Shown piece after piece: positions 10,499 to 22,400 of a DNA stretch of 64,000 bases. The stretch spans positions 53,501 to 117,500 of the forward strand of contig JAOPHQ010004293.1 in the NCBI GenBank assembly GCA_030340625.1, given 5' to 3'. Below the pieces are notes generated by a model. It was not told the DNA's origin. It saw nothing but the letters and a program-made list of their open reading frames with translations, and did no database searches. Each line of letters starts with the position of its first letter. Position 1 is the first letter of the stretch. The translations under genes and the position numbers were made by a program. This DNA comes from Merluccius polli. Taxonomy: Eukaryota > Chordata > Actinopteri > Gadiformes > Merlucciidae.

Positions 10499-12540
10499 AG
10501 AATAAAGTTAATAAAAAAATAATAAACATGGTTTAATAAAGTAAGAGTAAAAGTAAGCAGAAATACATATTGCTTAAAAATAGAGTGTTAGTACACTTAT
10601 GAATATGTCGTTAACAGCAGTGGACATTTTGGGTAGGGTTTGTTATCTACGTAAAGATGAGATCAATAAGATCTCTGAAAAATGTAAGAAAAGAATATCT
10701 AAACAGGCATTAAAATTAGTATTAGTCATGTATCAAAGACAGAGAGGGACAGAGAGCAGAGAGAAAAGGAGGGGGCCTGGCCCTGAGAAGAGGACAATAA
10801 AGCAGGGACAGCACTAGAGCTGCAAGAAGTACTTAGATAAGGAGATCTAAAAAAAAAAAGAGAGAGGGGCAATAAAGAGTTATGCAGTAGTTTACCCTAT
10901 AATACTACTACTACGACGACTACTACTAATGATAATAAAAATAATAATAGTAATGATAATACATTTTATTTGAAGGTGCCTTTCCAAAAACACAAGGTTG
11001 CCTTACAAAACAAAGTGGTAAAGGGACAACCAGCTCAGTATGTCCAGGGGGATAACAGACTTAGAGGGGTTAGAATAAAAGCATAATAAAGAAAGCACTG
11101 TGATCATTAGAACATTTAAGGATATGTTGGGACATAGAAAGTGCACATGTAGAGATCAATTATGTATTAGTGTCTGTGATTTGTTTCTGTGTTTTCTGTG
11201 TATTTGTTTTATAAATGTGTATAAAAGGGTTTTAGTGTTTTGTGGGACAATTAGCAGACCAACAGCTCAGTTAAGTTGGGCACTATTCATTTAAATCAGA
11301 AGTTATCTCCTCTACCGCTCGTCCACAGAAGTCCAGGGGTCAACCAGCGCTGGGGACTCGGTCAAGAGTTCAGGGAAATTCCCCCCTCACCAAACTGAGG
11401 TATAGTGGGACCCGCCCCAAAGGGCTCTGCGGGAGTGCGGTAGTTATTACAATATAAAAAACTGATACGCAATGTTGCGTATGTAGCAATAAAATAAGTC
11501 CATCATTTGGTTGCTTAGAATACCTCCATAGTGTGGTGTTGAAATAGTTAAAAGAAAGTTTGTTCTGGGTTGCCAGAGTCTACTGGGAGGTGTGGCCCCA
11601 AGGGGGGGAGAGTGGACTGCGTGGTATAAGTCCCGCCTCTGTTGTCATGGCGAGCCATATCTTGCTTTCCATGTGTTTTGTTGAAATAGATTGCAGGTTG
11701 TTTAGTCTTTGTTTTAGTGGTTTGTGTTTTATTTGTTTAATTGACAAATTGTTTTGGTCAGACAAATGTTCTCTGAACATTCGCAATGACCTGGTTAAAG
11801 TGATAATTAAAAAGTACTTCAGCAATCAGCTGGAAAGGGATCTAATGCACAAGCTAGATTGTTTATTGACATTGGGAAGAATTGGGTTTACCTTGCAAAC
11901 GCCAACACCTAATGCTGTTATGCTGTGTTGAAATTTTTTATTTGTTAGCTTCGTCCACCACCGCGTCATAATTACATCATCAACACCGCGTGGTGTCTCC
12001 ATTACGCATACACAGGACTGCATGGATAGCTGTCATAGATATCTGTCTCTACTCCTCCACAGCCACCTATCCTATGGGCTGAACATAAGAATCAGAAGGG
12101 ATTTATCCCCACACATGGCATCCTGCAACAGGCCAGTAGGGAAGGCTGGTTAGCCTATGACGGGTAAGATCCCACCTTGAAACCTGGGGACAACCTAAGG
12201 CAGGCACAGTCACGATTACTTGGCCAAGTCACACTGACTCACTTGATCATAGAGTGACGAGAAGATGAAACCATCCGAGGAGAAACCATTTGGGTTGAAA
12301 GGTGGAGGATAGGATAGATTCCAGACATGTCGGCTTAAGCAGTGAATATGTGGCAATAACTAGGACAGGTCATTTGTTTAAACTCTTAAGAGAAGGTATA
12401 AGGATTTGCGTTTAGTTTTTCGGTATAGTGCATGATTTGGTAAAATTGGTAACAGCGTGGGTTAAAAGCGGTTGATGGTAAACCCATATCATAATCAAAA
12501 TTTAGGTTTAGGATTTACTGGTTGCAATTTCCCTTTCTAC
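10499..12540. other. Internal retroviral region, no recognisable domain
   Basis: Several frames of 60-125 codons occur (for example 10599-10817 and 11560-11931), and most are also open in copy 2. None shows a protease, reverse transcriptase or capsid motif. Given the retroviral segments on both sides, this is probably decayed or unrelated filler inside the provirus. Confidence 0.45.
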
Positions 12541-12544
12541 TAGA

Positions 12545-14020
12545 TTGGCTGTAGTTAAGGTTAAAGGGCATAGCACCTTAGGAGGGATACAGGCAGAAGG
12601 TCATTATTTAGTTAACTTAGTCTTAAACAAGGTGTTGGAAAATCATAATCAGACATTGAAAGAGGTGCATGGCGTGGTGCGCATGGACATTTTGTTGCAC
12701 CTACCTGGTTGTTACAAGGCTCATTAAAGATGCGCATGGTTTTGACCATGGCGCAAGGGGGGTGGTAATGAAGGGAATCAGTAAACAAGGTTTAAAATCA
12801 GAAAACAAGGGTTAAAACCAGAAAACAAGATTGTTGGTCACCATACTTGCAAACAATGATTGATAATTAGCTCTATGATTGTGAAGCATGTGCAGAAAAC
12901 AACGAAAGAAAAACAATCCTACTTGGCAATAAACTTGATTCAAATTCGAAATTCAGGTCTTAGGCTATGTTGATATGATCAAAAGTGTATATGGTAAAAG
13001 GTACATGCTAGTAGTCAATGACAGATTCAGCAATTGGGTAGAAACAGCCCCAATAAAAGAGCAAAGTGTGACTATTGTAATCAAGTTTTTATCTAGAAAA
13101 ACCATGCCAAGGTGTGAAATTCAATTAGAAAATAGATCAGACAAGAGATCAGCTTTCATTCGGAAAACTGTGAAAAGTGTGGTGCAGCAGTCACACATCA
13201 AACAGCGATTAGGTTATGTCTACCATCCTCAGTCTCAAGGCAAGGTCGAAAGGATGAATCAGACACTGAAGGGAAAGATTGGTGAAATATGTGCACGCAG
13301 TAAACTCAGCTAGAAGCCCTTCCACTAGCTTTAATGTCAACAAGGAGTTCAGTGAACTCAAGCCATACTACGATCAACTAACGGCACTGGTTGCAGCCTT
13401 TTCCAAACAGGTGGCAGTAATCCAAGGAGGTGCAGAGCAGGCACCGGCCTGAAAGACACCGAGTGGGTGTTGTTGAATGTCATCAAGAGGAAATGGTCAG
13501 AGCAAAGGTGACACCTGGTATCATTGGTCACTATGCGGAGCATCTGACCCACCGGCAAGGACCCGGGGAGACGTAAAAGGGAGTGTAAGAGACCAGCCTT
13601 AGACTGACAGGAAGAAGAGTGATACATTTTTACTTTATTAGCTTTGCTAACATACGAGTGTAGAGTCAGAGGCTATTCAGCGTATTTACATTTACATTTT
13701 TCGTATATAATCATTTTATCTTGGTAGTAGTATAATCATAAATAATGATGTGCCGCCCAGAAAACAAGATGGGGTGGTGTAGTTGTATGTTTTGCTTTGA
13801 TTGTTATAGCCCCTACAGTTGTGTGGAAACAATTCCATGACAGAGGATCTGCCACGACCAGAGCTAGAGAAACACCCACCAAGGGGGGTGGAGCCAGGTG
13901 ACCAGTTGTACCTGAGGTGTGAAGGACCATACAAGGTCACCAATGCGACACCAACCAGTACCGAGGTGGAAGGGAGTTCCACCTGGTACCACCTCAACCA
14001 CTGCACCAAAGCCGCTCAAC
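12545..14020 (+). pseudogene. Retroviral pol remnant: RNase H end and integrase, copy 1
   Basis: Frame 12545-12727 carries a KVKGHSTLGG segment resembling the C-terminal end of retroviral RNase H. Near 12880-12910 a C-x2-C (CEAC) marks the integrase zinc-binding domain. The core at about 12966-13313 has the first Asp in YVDMI, the second in the SDK region, 35 residues before the Glu of GKVERMNQ (a D35E spacing), and the HPQSQG signature. The C-terminal SH3-like domain is split: one strand piece lies near 13458-13505 and the rest (EPGDQLYLRC, EGPYKVTNATPT, WYHLNHC) at 13894-14010. Stops and displacement between pieces make it non-functional. Confidence 0.8.
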
Positions 14021-14182
14021 CCAAGACGAGGGAGGACCACAAGGAGGAGCTGGGTGCAGGTGTACCCAGCACAGACCGACCATCCCAGGCACAGACCCAG
14101 CCCAGCCAGGGGCAGCAGCCTCATGACAAGCGGAGGCTGCGACAACAACCATCCAGATGGAAGGTTGGACCCACCTGGGTCT

Positions 14183-14340
14183 AACCCGGTCCTGAGGAGG
14201 CTCACATGTGATCGTGCTAGTAACCTCTCCATGTGAGCCGGACCCTGGATCCACATCTTTGGAAGAGTGCTGGGTCGAACCCGGTCCTGAGGAGGCTCAC
14301 ATGTGATCGTGCTAGTAACCTCTCCATGTGAGCCTGACCC
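14183..14340. repeat. 95-bp-period tandem duplication after integrase
   Basis: The segment aacccggtcctgaggagg ... catgtgagcc occurs twice (starts at 14183 and 14278) in copy 1 and once in copy 2 (39473-39530). It is a local difference that arose after, or was lost since, the 25 kb duplication. Confidence 0.85.
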
Positions 14341-14749
14341 CGAATCTGCGGCCTTGGAAGAGTGCAGGGCCTGACAATGGCGACGATGAACAGAAACAAC
14401 AATGAATGCCCAAAACCCCCCACATGCTTGCAGCCCACCAATACATGAAGATCATTTCAATCATTCGAGATACATCCTCGCCCGGAAGGAGTTTTTAAGT
14501 TATAGTTATATTGTGTGATTTTTTTTATTGATTTTTTTTTGTTTGATTTAATATTGCGTGAATTTTAATTTGATATGCATGAATTGAAGGGTACAACACT
14601 TAGAAAGTATTTTGCATTTGGTAATCTTTTTATCCTAACACACTTACAGGTTGAGAGTCCTGAAGAACTTAACAGGTTGAGTCTCATATGATTCTAAAGG
14701 GAGAGGGGGGAAATTATACTAAATTGGTAGTTTTTTGGGACTTTGTAAG

Positions 14750-14765
14750 TCCCAAAGGGGGGATA
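14750..14765 (+). promoter_or_regulatory. Polypurine tract of the retrovirus
   Basis: The purine run aaaggggggata immediately precedes the TGTGGGAGACATT start of the 3' LTR, as expected for the plus-strand primer. A short inverted repeat (gggactttgtaagtccc) sits just upstream. The same arrangement is seen at 39940-39953 in copy 2. Confidence 0.6.
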
Positions 14766-15085
14766 TGTGGGAGACATTTGGGATATGTGGGAGACATTTG
14801 GATATGTGGGAGACATTTGGGAGACATTTATAAATTTACCCTTACATTTAATGCTATAACATAATTATGGTCTTGCCATTATGCTATAAATCTCTTTCTG
14901 AGGCCAAGAGAAGGAGTACAATTTTTCCAAATTTTCATATGTGGTCTCAGTTTAGATGAGACCAAGAGAAGGATTAAAGGTATGGTTATATTTTATATCT
15001 ACCATATGTAACCCAGGTGAATATGATAAAAACTAATAAGCCTTAAAAATAGTGAGACTGTTCTATTAATAATTATTTTGTGTGT

Positions 15086-15499
15086 ATAGAGCGTAACAGT
15101 GACCGCCCCTTTTTAACAGCTCCGGTGCCGGAAGTAAATTTCCCATGCATTTATCTCGTCCACTTTTCGTAGAATCCTTATAAAAAGAGTATTAAGCCTT
15201 TAACCAAGCCAATCGTTCGTTATGGTAGTCGTGACCATATTATGTTTGATTTGGGCATTAAAATAATTTGGAAAACGGAAAGAAAAGCCAAAGGTACTTT
15301 ATTTTGTTGACCGAGTGAGGAACTACTCATCCTGAATCAAACATAATATGGTCACGACTACCATAACGAACGATTGGCTTGTTCAAGTCTTAATACTCTT
15401 TTTATAAGGATTATACGAAAAGTGGACGAGATAAATGCATGGGAAATTTACTTCCGGCACCGGAGCTGTTAAAAAGGGGCGGTCACTGTTACGCTCTAT
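15086..15499. repeat. Long fold-back inverted repeat
   Basis: The left arm 15086-15250 (atagagcgtaacagtgaccg inward) and right arm 15336-15499 are nearly perfect reverse complements, with an 85-bp loop. The DNA or an RNA read through it could form a hairpin of about 165 bp. Only a few mismatches are seen, near 15170-15215, so the structure is young or maintained. Confidence 0.9.
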
Positions 15500-16154
15500 T
15501 GCTCCTTTAACAAGTGCCCCCGGTAAACGCCAATCAGGTAACTCCAGCGCCGCTTGTTGGAGGGAGGGAGGATAATTAGAAAAAAGCAGGACGTTAGAGA
15601 CGGTAGACGGAAAAGTTGAAAACGAGAGGAAAGAGAACGTAAATAGAGTAAAAGAAAGTGTGTTTGAGTTTTATATCTTGTTTTCTTATATTTTTGGAAG
15701 ATACTGTGTTCACCTGCTGTCCACGCTGGATTTTGTTTGTTTGAGTTTTTAACCGAGGATTTGGTGAGTTAAAAAAAAGCTATTTTCTTTTAGCGTGTGT
15801 ATTAGCAGGTTATTCGTTTGTTGTATAAGCTCCAATGCGAAGGCAATATTATTAGCAGCTAAGCTAAGGCAGTCTGAATGAGTGTTAAGCTGCGTATTTT
15901 GTGTTTTCAATTGTGCAGTGTGTAGCTAAAAGCTAAGAAAGAGCATGTACATGGTCACGTTGCCTTCGCAGCGGAGTGAAAGCGAGAGCTGAGCCGCCAT
16001 TTTAGGTCGCGGTTTGGATTTAAATTGATAGTTAACCCGTATTTCAGGGCTAGGACTTTATTTTCATTTATTCTTCTGATATACTGTATGTGAAGCTAAA
16101 ATGCCTGTTTGTGCGTTGCCTTGTTGTATGGCAGGCCAGGCTTTTAGTTGGGAT

Positions 16155-16838
16155 TAGGGGTGGGCGGGATCGATATAAATAATCGATACTATCGATGCCA
16201 AAGCTGGTATTGGTATCTGATCGATACAATTGTAATAGTATCGATAGTTTAATTCAAATGTCTCCTCTACGTTCACTATTCTTTGCTCGTGTCTCCGACT
16301 CGCCTATAATCCTGAGCAAACGCTGTTTTTCACATCTTGAACGAACGCCTTGCTCTTCCTCCCCAAGCCTCCTGCCGCTCTGCTGTGATTCGTTGGTCGT
16401 GCCGTCACGTGGCTCACTAACGTAACACGTAGAGGAGCAGCGGAACCCCTAGGGGGGGCTCAGGGAATGTAATTGCACAGCTATGTGTTGTTGGTTTGTT
16501 CTTCAGTTATAATTGCGTGCACATTATTTCATTTGCTTTTAAAAGCAGAAAAAAGGGAGAGATTTTTGTTATTTTTTTGTTATTTTTTTCTTGTTTTAAA
16601 AAAGGCTGTAAAGAATTCATTCTACAGTGAATAATAACTAATAATTTTGTGCACTTCAATACATTAATAAAAAATATGTCCTAAAGAATTGATCATTCAT
16701 TCATAATGACATACTGTTCTCCCCTACACTTTTTTTTTTAAGTAAAAAGTATCGTATCGGTATCGGTATCGGCAATACTGACCCTATATGTACTTGGTAT
16801 CGGATCGATACCAAATTTTACAGTATCGCCCACCACTA
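16155..16838. mobile_element. Non-autonomous hAT MITE with 8-bp target duplication
   Basis: A 684-bp element with inverted ends (taggggtgggcgg at the left, the complement of tagtggtgggcga at the right) and subterminal atcgata-rich sequence on both sides. It is flanked by the direct repeat gttgggat at 16147-16154 and 16839-16846. The 8-bp duplication and the end sequence are diagnostic of hAT. No transposase is encoded. It is nested in the 2.67 kb insertion. Confidence 0.9.
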
Positions 16839-18068
16839 GTTGGGATCGCTGGGGTGTGAAAACACCTGGAGCTGTGAAAAGAAGATGGCGAGCCACCCAT
16901 AGGAGAGACACTCGGAGGATCACCTGCGAAACTCACCTGCACACTGTGGGCAAAAGACACTGATTCTGACACTCGTGGATCGTGGGAGGAAAACAGGTTT
17001 TGCAGAGACACACAGTGAATTTCATTTGGACTGAGAAAGAACTTAACTAAAGGAGTGGTGATATATCAAACTTTGAGAAATCTGTGAAATCTGATAACTG
17101 AGTTGTATTTGATATTTTACTGAACTTGTGTTTTCTTTATGTACTCACTTTTTCCTTATGATGTGCCAAACTGGTATTATATGAATGGGTTGAGTAAAGT
17201 TGAGTAGAGCTGGTTAAGCATACTAAAGAGAAAGTAGAAAAATAGAACTAAACTTATAAATAGGCCTAACTGAGATAAAATGAGAACTTAAACTGAGTAA
17301 ACTCAAAGGAGATACCAGGGACTAAACAACCAATATAAAGAAACGTAGGTGCAAAATTATACCTCAACTCAACTAGGTTGTATTAAATCCAAAAGAGATA
17401 AATAGGGGTCAATAACTTTATTTTCCCGAGATCTTGGGTTCATTTTGGTTGAAGGGACACTGAACCATTCTATTGTGTGTGTGTGTGGTTGTACATGTAA
17501 AAGTGTTGGTACCATCCTATGTTTATTGTTTTCTAATCAGCTACTACATAAACAAGCCGGCAGTTAATACTTATTTACTGGTCTGTGGTCTGTTATTTCT
17601 AAGCACTAGTATCAATCACTCACCTGAACCTAGAACATAGACTCTGGTCCTAGTAGTCATACTTAAAGTGCTACACATATGACCAAGAATTAGGGTCACA
17701 CTAACCTCGGTGCCTTTCTGCTGAAGTAAGACAGAATCATGTGGTGACATGTGCAGAGTAGATAGTGTGAGATCAGTTTGTTGCAAAGAGCAGGAAGTGT
17801 TAATCATATGATAGCAGAGAACAGGCAGGCTTGCCTGTGTACATGTAAAGAACGCTGGAGTCGGATAACACGAGGACGAGAAGGGAAGACGTCAACAGCC
17901 AGCCTTTGTGATGAGGTTTTGAACACACACACACTTTGTTGTTCGGTCAGGGAAACGTAGTCGGACCCAGATATATCTGTAAAACTCTGCACATTATACT
18001 GGTGTTAACAATAAAACTGATTATTTCTTAAAGCTAAACAACTTCTTCTATCGCTTCATTAACGAACA

Positions 18069-19496
18069 CGCGTGAGTAAGGGTTTCATTTGTTTTTACTT
18101 TGAAACTGCCTCTCACAACAAAACCCATGTGAACACAGGGAGAACATACAACCTCCACACAGAAAGGTCCCCCTGCTGGGGCTTGAATGCAGAAGTCAGA
18201 GACAGTAGAGAAGCAAGCACAGCTCAACTGTTTGCCTCAAGAAGCTCAAGTGTCAAATAACATAAATGTTTTCTACTCTCTTTTAGGTCACAAAGGTATA
18301 TTTTTCATCTGATTTTGTCTTTTCTTTTCAATTTTGGAACATTTAATGTATGTTTAGACCTATACCTTGTTACAACATCATATTAAAATTTGGCATACTA
18401 GATGTTAAATAATGGCAAAATAACGTGCTCAATTTTGACCTAAATTGTAGTTGCTGAGTTTAGCCTCTAGGGGACAGTGTTGCATTTATAAAAGTGGCAT
18501 TTCAGCATCTAGTTGTAGGCCTATAGCAATCTATTAACAATTACACTAGACTATTTTTTAGAAATAGGAATATAAATGAGTCACTATAACGACTTGTAAA
18601 AAACTCAAATCTACTTTTTTACTTCAAAACAATATGTGCGATATATTTAATAGAAATTACGCACTTACCATTCATCAGTTACCATCAATCTCCTCAACTC
18701 AAATCAGAAGACCCCCACACACACTATAGGATAGACGGATAGGAAAGATGTCCCTGTTCTATATCTGTATATGTGTGTGCCTGGATCTCCCTTAGCCTTT
18801 ATCCGGGAGTGCCGGGACCGTCGTTTTATAAGGGTGCTTTTTCTGTATCACAGTAAAATATGACTTATGTTTCATTAAATGGCAAAACAAGCAGATAATC
18901 TGGTGAACGAGGGGCAGCACAATGTCTTGTCTAGTGGTAGCCTACTGCAGTCAGTTGGTGTTTCGACATTGTAAAATAGCGCCTCCAAATGTCAATTTAC
19001 AGTGTCGTAACTTTAAGGATGCAGAGCACAAAAAACACAATACAATCTGATTCAAAATAGTATATTTAGAATGAATTTCAAATCATACTGAGACGTATCC
19101 AAACAAGTTACACATGCATTATAGTGGTTTCAGGAACACAGCTTTCAGAATGATTCGCTCGTATCAGTTTCTATCCAACATTGTACGCTGGAAGCCACAT
19201 AAAGACATAAAAACTACAGAGGAAAGAGTTAATACTATTACTAATATTTAAATAAATGGTGGTGATGTAGGTCTATTATGGAAACTACACGTTTTAAACT
19301 ACATGTGAAGCGCTTCATGAACATACAAATAAACGTAAAAACGGAAGAATAAAGGCTAAAAATAGCAACATAGCGGTTCAATGAAGTGGCCTTTCAGTCG
19401 CCATGAGGGAAGTGTCCCTGGCAGTTCAAAGGTCAACAGGCTGCTGGCACTCTGGCTAAAGCGCTGTCTACACGTCATACTGTGTATTTACAGCTT
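18069..19496. other. Gene-free DNA between the retrovirus and receptor B1
   Basis: Bases 18117-18215 continue the dispersed repeat interrupted by the provirus. From about 18395 onward the sequence is the receptor 3' flank shared with 1013-2140, 26320-27410 and 40990-42090. I see no gene. Confidence 0.6.
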
Positions 19497-22400
19497 TTAG
19501 CGCCTCATCCTTCGGGGCTGGGAGTACAAACAGTCATCCATATTAGTTTCAACCGTCTGCCTGTCCCGTGGAGCCACCTTGACCTCCCCGTACTCCACCT
19601 CACTCTCTGTCTGCTCTCTCGGCTTCCCCTGACGCTGTAGCACAGAGATGTCTGCGTAGGTTACATCTTCGGCGTCTGCGCGGTCTGGGGAGAGGAGAGG
19701 GGGTGAATGAACAAGCAGAGAATATGAGGAAGTTGGAGGACGGTACGTCAAACAGTTGATACCAAAAACAACTACTTGGAAGTGTTGCAATATCAGCCTC
19801 CAATAATCCTCCCCAAACTCTTGTAGTGTTACATTACATTACAGTGTTGGACTGTACTTACCATTATTACACAATGTAATACTTTACATGATTTAGTATG
19901 GAGCAAAGAGCCGGGCATTTTGTACCTTTTGAGGTTTTCTTCTTCTGTTGTGCACAGTAGACTCCCAATGCAACTATTAGCAGCAGTACAACCGCTGACA
20001 GTGAACCACCTATTATAAAGGTTGTTGCTGTGACAAAGAAAAGTATGGCACAGAGATCAAACATTTATACAATTATATACAGTGGTGTATAGAAGTATAG
20101 GTACTGGCAAGTCATACTTGAGTAAAAGTGTATCTTAGTTGAAAGTGGCTGTGGTAAAAGTTAGTCATCCGTAAGAAAATCACTTGAGTAAAAGTCATAA
20201 AGTATAGCGCAAATACAATTTACTCAATCAAAAGTATTTATCTGGTTTAAAATATACTAAGTATCAAAAGTAAAAGTAAAAAAGTACATTTATAGGTGAA
20301 CATTTGCTGTAAGTGAAAGTCGACAGAAATAAGAAAACTCAAGTAAAGTACAGCTAGCCCTTCTCCAAAGAACGACTTAAGTATACTACATATATATACA
20401 TTAACGGGTAAGCAGACTGACATTGTTAGCTTCACGTCTCATTATCATAATTAATTTAGTCTGCTACCCATTGGAATGTTGTGACCTGGTTCCCCAGTTG
20501 TCTCAATGCAAAAGGTATTGTTGTCTTTATGCACCAACTGTGATATATGTGTCCCATTAGATGTGCAGTTTACAAAAATGAAGTCTATGGGAGAATATAG
20601 TGAAGTATAGGTTGTTATAGTGAAGTATAACAGTGTAGATACTCTAAAATACGCCTTAAGTACTGTAACAAAGTATTCATAGGCTAGGCTTACTGCGTTA
20701 CTTTACAACACTGGTTATATAACGGGTAAGCAGACTGGTGTTATTACCTTCACGTCTCATTAACATAATTAATTTAGTTTGCTTACCCGTTTTATTGTCA
20801 TTGTCTGGTTCCTCAGTCGGTGTTGTCTCAATGCATAAGGTATTGTTGTCTTTATACACCCACTGTGATATATGTGTCCCATTAGATGTGCAGTTTACAT
20901 ATATGAAGCCTATGAGAGACAAAGGTCACAGCCTAGGTCAAGCAATATTCATTTCATTCATTTCCCTCATTGTGTTTTTCACTCACCGCCACACACAGAC
21001 AAGGTTTGGTTTGCCGTGGCTTCGCTGACGTCGTTGCAGACCGAGCATGAGAGCAGTCCCGACAGGCCCAGCTTCAGAGTGATGTTGCTAGTGGTGCTGT
21101 TTCCAGAGAGGAGATGCGTGTCTTTCAGCGGGTGTCCGTCTAGACTCCAGCGGTAGCGAGGTCTGTCCCCCCCAGCAGAGCAGGACACCGTCTGCTCTCC
21201 ACCGGACAGACACTGCCAGGACAGGCGGGGAGAGGAGACCGGTGCTATAGGGACAACCACCTGATGAGAGCAGTCTTACAACTTGACAGAACCTGAAACC
21301 TTCTGATATTCAACCAGCCTTTATAAACTTAATTTCATGAAATTATGAACATTAAAACATTCACAAAGTACAGTATAGCATGTGACATCACCAATAATAT
21401 TATTATTATTACTGAGCCTGAGAGGCAACACTGCTTCTATAACAGCTATGAAGTCAGAGGTTATAGTCCTTAATGACTGGTGGTGAAGCTGCTGTCTCCC
21501 TCTAATCTGTAGTCCTGTTTACCAGTAGACCATGCATTACATGTTACTGAAATACTGATATAGTTACTCACCTTGAATGGATACATTGAATTTTGTATTT
21601 ACTACTTGAATTCCAGCGCCATTAAATATGTCAATTGAATATGTATCATCGTCTGTCCTGTCGATGTCCTTTATAGTAAATATTCCAGTACTGACATTAA
21701 ATGAATATCGATGGTTTACTGCTAGACTAGCTCCGCTGACTATAATAATAGAGTTGTTTTTCTTCAGTGTGTAGGTCCGGTCCTGTAGGAACTGAGTCAC
21801 CAGCAGGACTTCCACGGTTCCTCCAGGAGAGCCAAAGCACTCGGTTGTGATGTGTGGCTGTGTGGCGTTGCAGAAGATCTTCACGCCTGGACGTTTTCAG
21901 AAGACAATACAACAACACAGGAGATATATCTCACTCACATTCACAGATCACTCTCTTACTATCACTATAAAAACTCTCGTATTACTATTACTATAAAAAC
22001 TCAGATTATTATTACTATATAATAACTCTTGTATTACTATCACTATAAAAACTCGTATTACTATAACTATAATAAGTCTCTTATTACTATTACTATAAAA
22101 ACTCTTGTATTACTATTACTATAATAACTCATGTTACTATTACTATAATAACGCTCATATTACTAAAAGAGGGATGACATTTTGAATAAAATATTAGCCA
22201 TTGCAGAGAGGGGACATTGTACTTCCACATGTTGAAAGTTAAAACATTACAATATTTCAATATTGTTAGATTTGATTTACATATACATTTCCTTATGATT
22301 TTCATATAAATTAAAAATACACTCTTGATAATGTGATGCAGCTGTGTTCTCAATAACAGATTACTTCATATTGTGGGGAAGTCACAAATCTAAAAGGCTG

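Larger units (their letters stand above)
15007..17675 (+). mobile_element. 2.67 kb insertion inside the 3' LTR of retrovirus copy 1
   Basis: The element starts TGTAACCCAGG and ends GTGCTACA, and is flanked by CATA on both sides (15003-15006 and 17676-17679). Copy 2 keeps the uninterrupted site at 40280-40283. The TG...CA ends and 4-bp target duplication suggest an LTR-type insertion (possibly a solo LTR of about 2 kb, once the nested hAT element is removed), but no coding sequence identifies it. It contains a 165-bp fold-back (15086-15499), a TATA-like ttataaaaagag near 15179, GC-richer exon-like sequence and a nested hAT MITE. Confidence 0.7.
8937..18068 (+). mobile_element. Degenerate endogenous retrovirus, copy 1
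   Basis: Retroviral insertion on the plus strand between receptors A1 and B1. From left to right: a partial 5' LTR (8939-9224), unassigned leader and gag-position sequence, an RNase H end (12545-12727), integrase zinc-binding, core and C-terminal pieces (12828-14020), a purine-rich tract (14750-14763) and a 3' LTR from 14766 to 18068, which is itself split by a 2.67 kb insertion. I find no protease, no reverse transcriptase core and no env body. Integrase is closest in style to gamma/epsilon-type retroviruses. The outer limits are approximate because the 5' LTR lacks its outer part. Confidence 0.8.

Noticed and set aside
16195..17011. Short frames inside the hAT MITE and its flank
   Set aside because: No transposase similarity; they are chance frames in a non-autonomous element.
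19497..19684. SAP-binding ITSM (T-x-Y-x-x-I/V) in the receptor B tails
   Set aside because: The threonine is directly before the tyrosine (VTYADI, ATYVNI), not two residues before it, so the ITSM consensus is not met.
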